A stretch of DNA of 32,057 nucleotides from a virus. The position numbers and the translations under genes were made by a program. Under the pieces are notes generated by a model, which made no database searches, was not told the DNA's origin, and was given only the letters and a program-made list of their open reading frames with translations. The stretch is from IMG/VR virus record IMGVR_UViG_3300025869_000052, positions 1-32,057 of that record. One strand, given 5' to 3'. Below, one piece after another: positions 30,678-32,057 of the stretch. Each line of letters begins with the position of its first letter. Within the stretch, counting starts at the first letter, position 1.

Positions 30678-32057
30678 TGAAAGATGATATTAAAGAATCG
30701 TTGAGAATAAGACAACGAGACGTTAAACCAGCAACAAAACATATTGCGTCTCAGCATATTGAAAAAGGAAACCTGAAGAAAGTCATAGAACTTTTAAAGT
30801 TTTTGGGTAAGAAAGTAAATGTGGATAAATCTACTGAAGGAACCAGCAAAGCAGTTTGGACAATAGAGGGTGCTATGAAAATTGAAGAAGCCAAGAAAAA
30901 GAAAGATGACAAGCGTAAAGACGATCCCTGCTGGGATGGTTATAAACAGGTTGGGATGAAGAAAAAGAATGGTAAAGAAGTGCCCAACTGTGTTCCAGAA
31001 GAAACCGAGATTACTGAAATGAAACTGCCTATTTCTGACGAAATGTTCAAGTCATTGAAGAAAGGTGACAAGATTAAGATTAACTTTGATTCTTCTATCA
31101 AGAAAGGCAACGAAAACACATACGTTGTCAAGTCCAAGAGCAAATCAGCAAAGTACAATCTCGAAAAGATTGCGCTAAAAAACGTTGCCAATCCAGTTGC
31201 ACAAGCATCATATCTCTATAACAGACAGGGCAAAGTTACAATGGCGCAGGGTGACATGGCAGTGACAATGAACTCTGTCGTAAAGGAAGCCGTGAGTGCA
31301 CTTGGGGATTATCAAGCAAATCTAAATCCGGACAGTTCTAAACCTTTGGGCGGTAAAATAGTAAGACCACATTTAGTTAAACCGTACAAGAACAGGAAAC
31401 ATGCTTCAAGATGGATGGGGGTTGTGGATGATTTCGACGACGCTGTGAAGAAATATCCACGCAAAGCTGTTAGGGAATTAGGTAAAAAAGATCAATGGGG
31501 GAACAAAATTGTGCAAATTTGGGAAAATGAAAATATAGAACTTGAAGCTGCGAATTTGTTGGATGAAGGTATGTCATCATCACAAATCGCACAACTGAAA
31601 AAAGCATACGGAAGCATCGAGAGAATTGATGTTACGGGGCCCGCTTATAAGAAAGCAAAGGCATTCATTGCTAATATGAGCAAAGATGAGTTGATGACTA
31701 TCGCCAAAGCAAAAGTCAAGTGGTTGTCACAATTTGCGGCATCAGAACTTGCTAAGTCTCACGACGTTAAGTTGAAAGCAAAAGACTACATGGAATCTCT
31801 ATCATTTAGTGATTTGCGTAAAAATCTTGAAGAAGGATCTCGCGAAGCCGATATTAAAAAGACTATGCAAAAATTAAGAAATGCACCTAAAGGTGCTCCT
31901 GTGATGAAAAAAGCAGGTAAAGATGCAAAGATGTTAAGATTTGTTCTAAATCGCGATGTAAAATTAAGAAAAGAATCTATTGAACTTGATGAAGCAATTG
32001 ACTTCCGTAAAGCACATCAAGAAATCATGGCATATGCCAAGAAGAGTGGTGGTATTG
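30677..32057 (+). CDS. Large virion-type protein, 3' end beyond the window
   Basis: An open frame of at least 460 codons running from ATG 30677 to the last base without a stop. Near residues 78-110 it carries 'DDPCWDGYKQVGMKKKNGKEVPNCVPEE', a C-W-x-G-Y...VPNCV motif that I recognise as recurrent in marine myovirus head proteins. The middle is lysine-rich with few aromatics. 'IELDEAIDFRKAHQEIMAYAKKSGGI' at the window end is a second recurrent module. The sequence looks like a chain of short modules rather than one globular enzyme. No capsid-targeting peptide is visible at its N-terminus (MKDDIKESLRIRQRDVK). Expressed by coupling with the gene before it. Confidence 0.8.
   Translation, partial: MKDDIKESLRIRQRDVKPATKHIASQHIEKGNLKKVIELLKFLGKKVNVDKSTEGTSKAVWTIEGAMKIEEAKKKKDDKRKDDPCWDGYKQVGMKKKNGKEVPNCVPEETEITEMKLPISDEMFKSLKKGDKIKINFDSSIKKGNENTYVVKSKSKSAKYNLEKIALKNVANPVAQASYLYNRQGKVTMAQGDMAVTMNSVVKEAVSALGDYQANLNPDSSKPLGGKIVRPHLVKPYKNRKHASRWMGVVDDFDDAVKKYPRKAVRELGKKDQWGNKIVQIWENENIELEAANLLDEGMSSSQIAQLKKAYGSIERIDVTGPAYKKAKAFIANMSKDELMTIAKAKVKWLSQFAASELAKSHDVKLKAKDYMESLSFSDLRKNLEEGSREADIKKTMQKLRNAPKGAPVMKKAGKDAKMLRFVLNRDVKLRKESIELDEAIDFRKAHQEIMAYAKKSGGI

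Noticed and set aside
1-32057. tRNA genes, CRISPR arrays, insertion sequences, introns in gp43 or other core genes
   Set aside because: No cloverleaf-like gap, regularly spaced repeats, transposase frames or interruptions of conserved motifs were seen; intergenic space is almost entirely used by promoters and terminators.

Overview
The window is a 32 kb piece of a T4-like myovirus genome of the marine/environmental T4 superfamily, with every recognisable gene on the + strand. The evidence is the major capsid protein gp23 at the left edge, a nearly complete T4-type replication, recombination and late-transcription set (UvsY, UvsW, gp55, gp47, gp46, gp45, gp44, gp62, RegA, gp43, UvsX, gp41), and T4-type late promoters (TATAAATA). 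The host is inferred to be Gram-negative: there is an overlapping inner/outer-membrane spanin pair with a lipobox, and many early-type promoters are near-perfect bacterial sigma70 sites (TTGACA, 17 bp, TATAAT). I see no photosynthesis genes and no tRNA genes. Both edges cut through genes.

Layout. 1-1.7 kb: 3' part of gp23, a strong terminator, a late promoter and a tail-tube-fold virion protein. 1.7-7.4 kb: recombination and late-transcription block, uvsY-uvsW-(Sm-like protein)-55-47-46. 7.4-12.1 kb: an accessory enzyme island translationally coupled to gp46. It holds a GNAT-like/Asp-hydroxylase-like fusion, a fold-type-II PLP enzyme, a very acidic protein with its own promoter, a dCMP deaminase and a large SAM methyltransferase with DNA-methylase motifs; together these could form a nucleotide or DNA modification pathway. 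12.1-21.2 kb: sliding clamp, clamp loader, RegA and DNA polymerase, interrupted by a lysis module (SleB-type hydrolase, spanins), a DUF3310-like protein, a thermonuclease, Hsp20, two micro-membrane proteins and a second Sm-like protein. 21.2-22.6 kb: a conserved coiled-coil protein and a membrane protein. 22.56-24.19 kb: a self-contained unit with its own promoter, structured leader, DUF262 (GmrSD-like)-HNH nuclease and terminator. 24.2-27.0 kb: uvsX, a small conserved gene and the gp41 helicase. 27.0-32.06 kb: a late-promoter block of probable virion or internal proteins. Three of these begin with a peptide closely matching the T4 capsid-targeting sequence, and two of those three look like nucleotidyltransferases.

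How it works together. Early and middle genes appear to be read by host sigma70 from a ladder of consensus promoters, several placed in the 3' end of the preceding gene. gp55 then directs late transcription from TATAAATA sites next to the sliding clamp. Translational coupling (ATGA, GTGA and TAATG overlaps) is pervasive. The observations most worth following are the capsid-targeted nucleotidyltransferases (27-29 kb), the DUF262-HNH unit with its palindromic, structured leader (22.6-24.2 kb) and the enzyme island at 7.4-12.1 kb.
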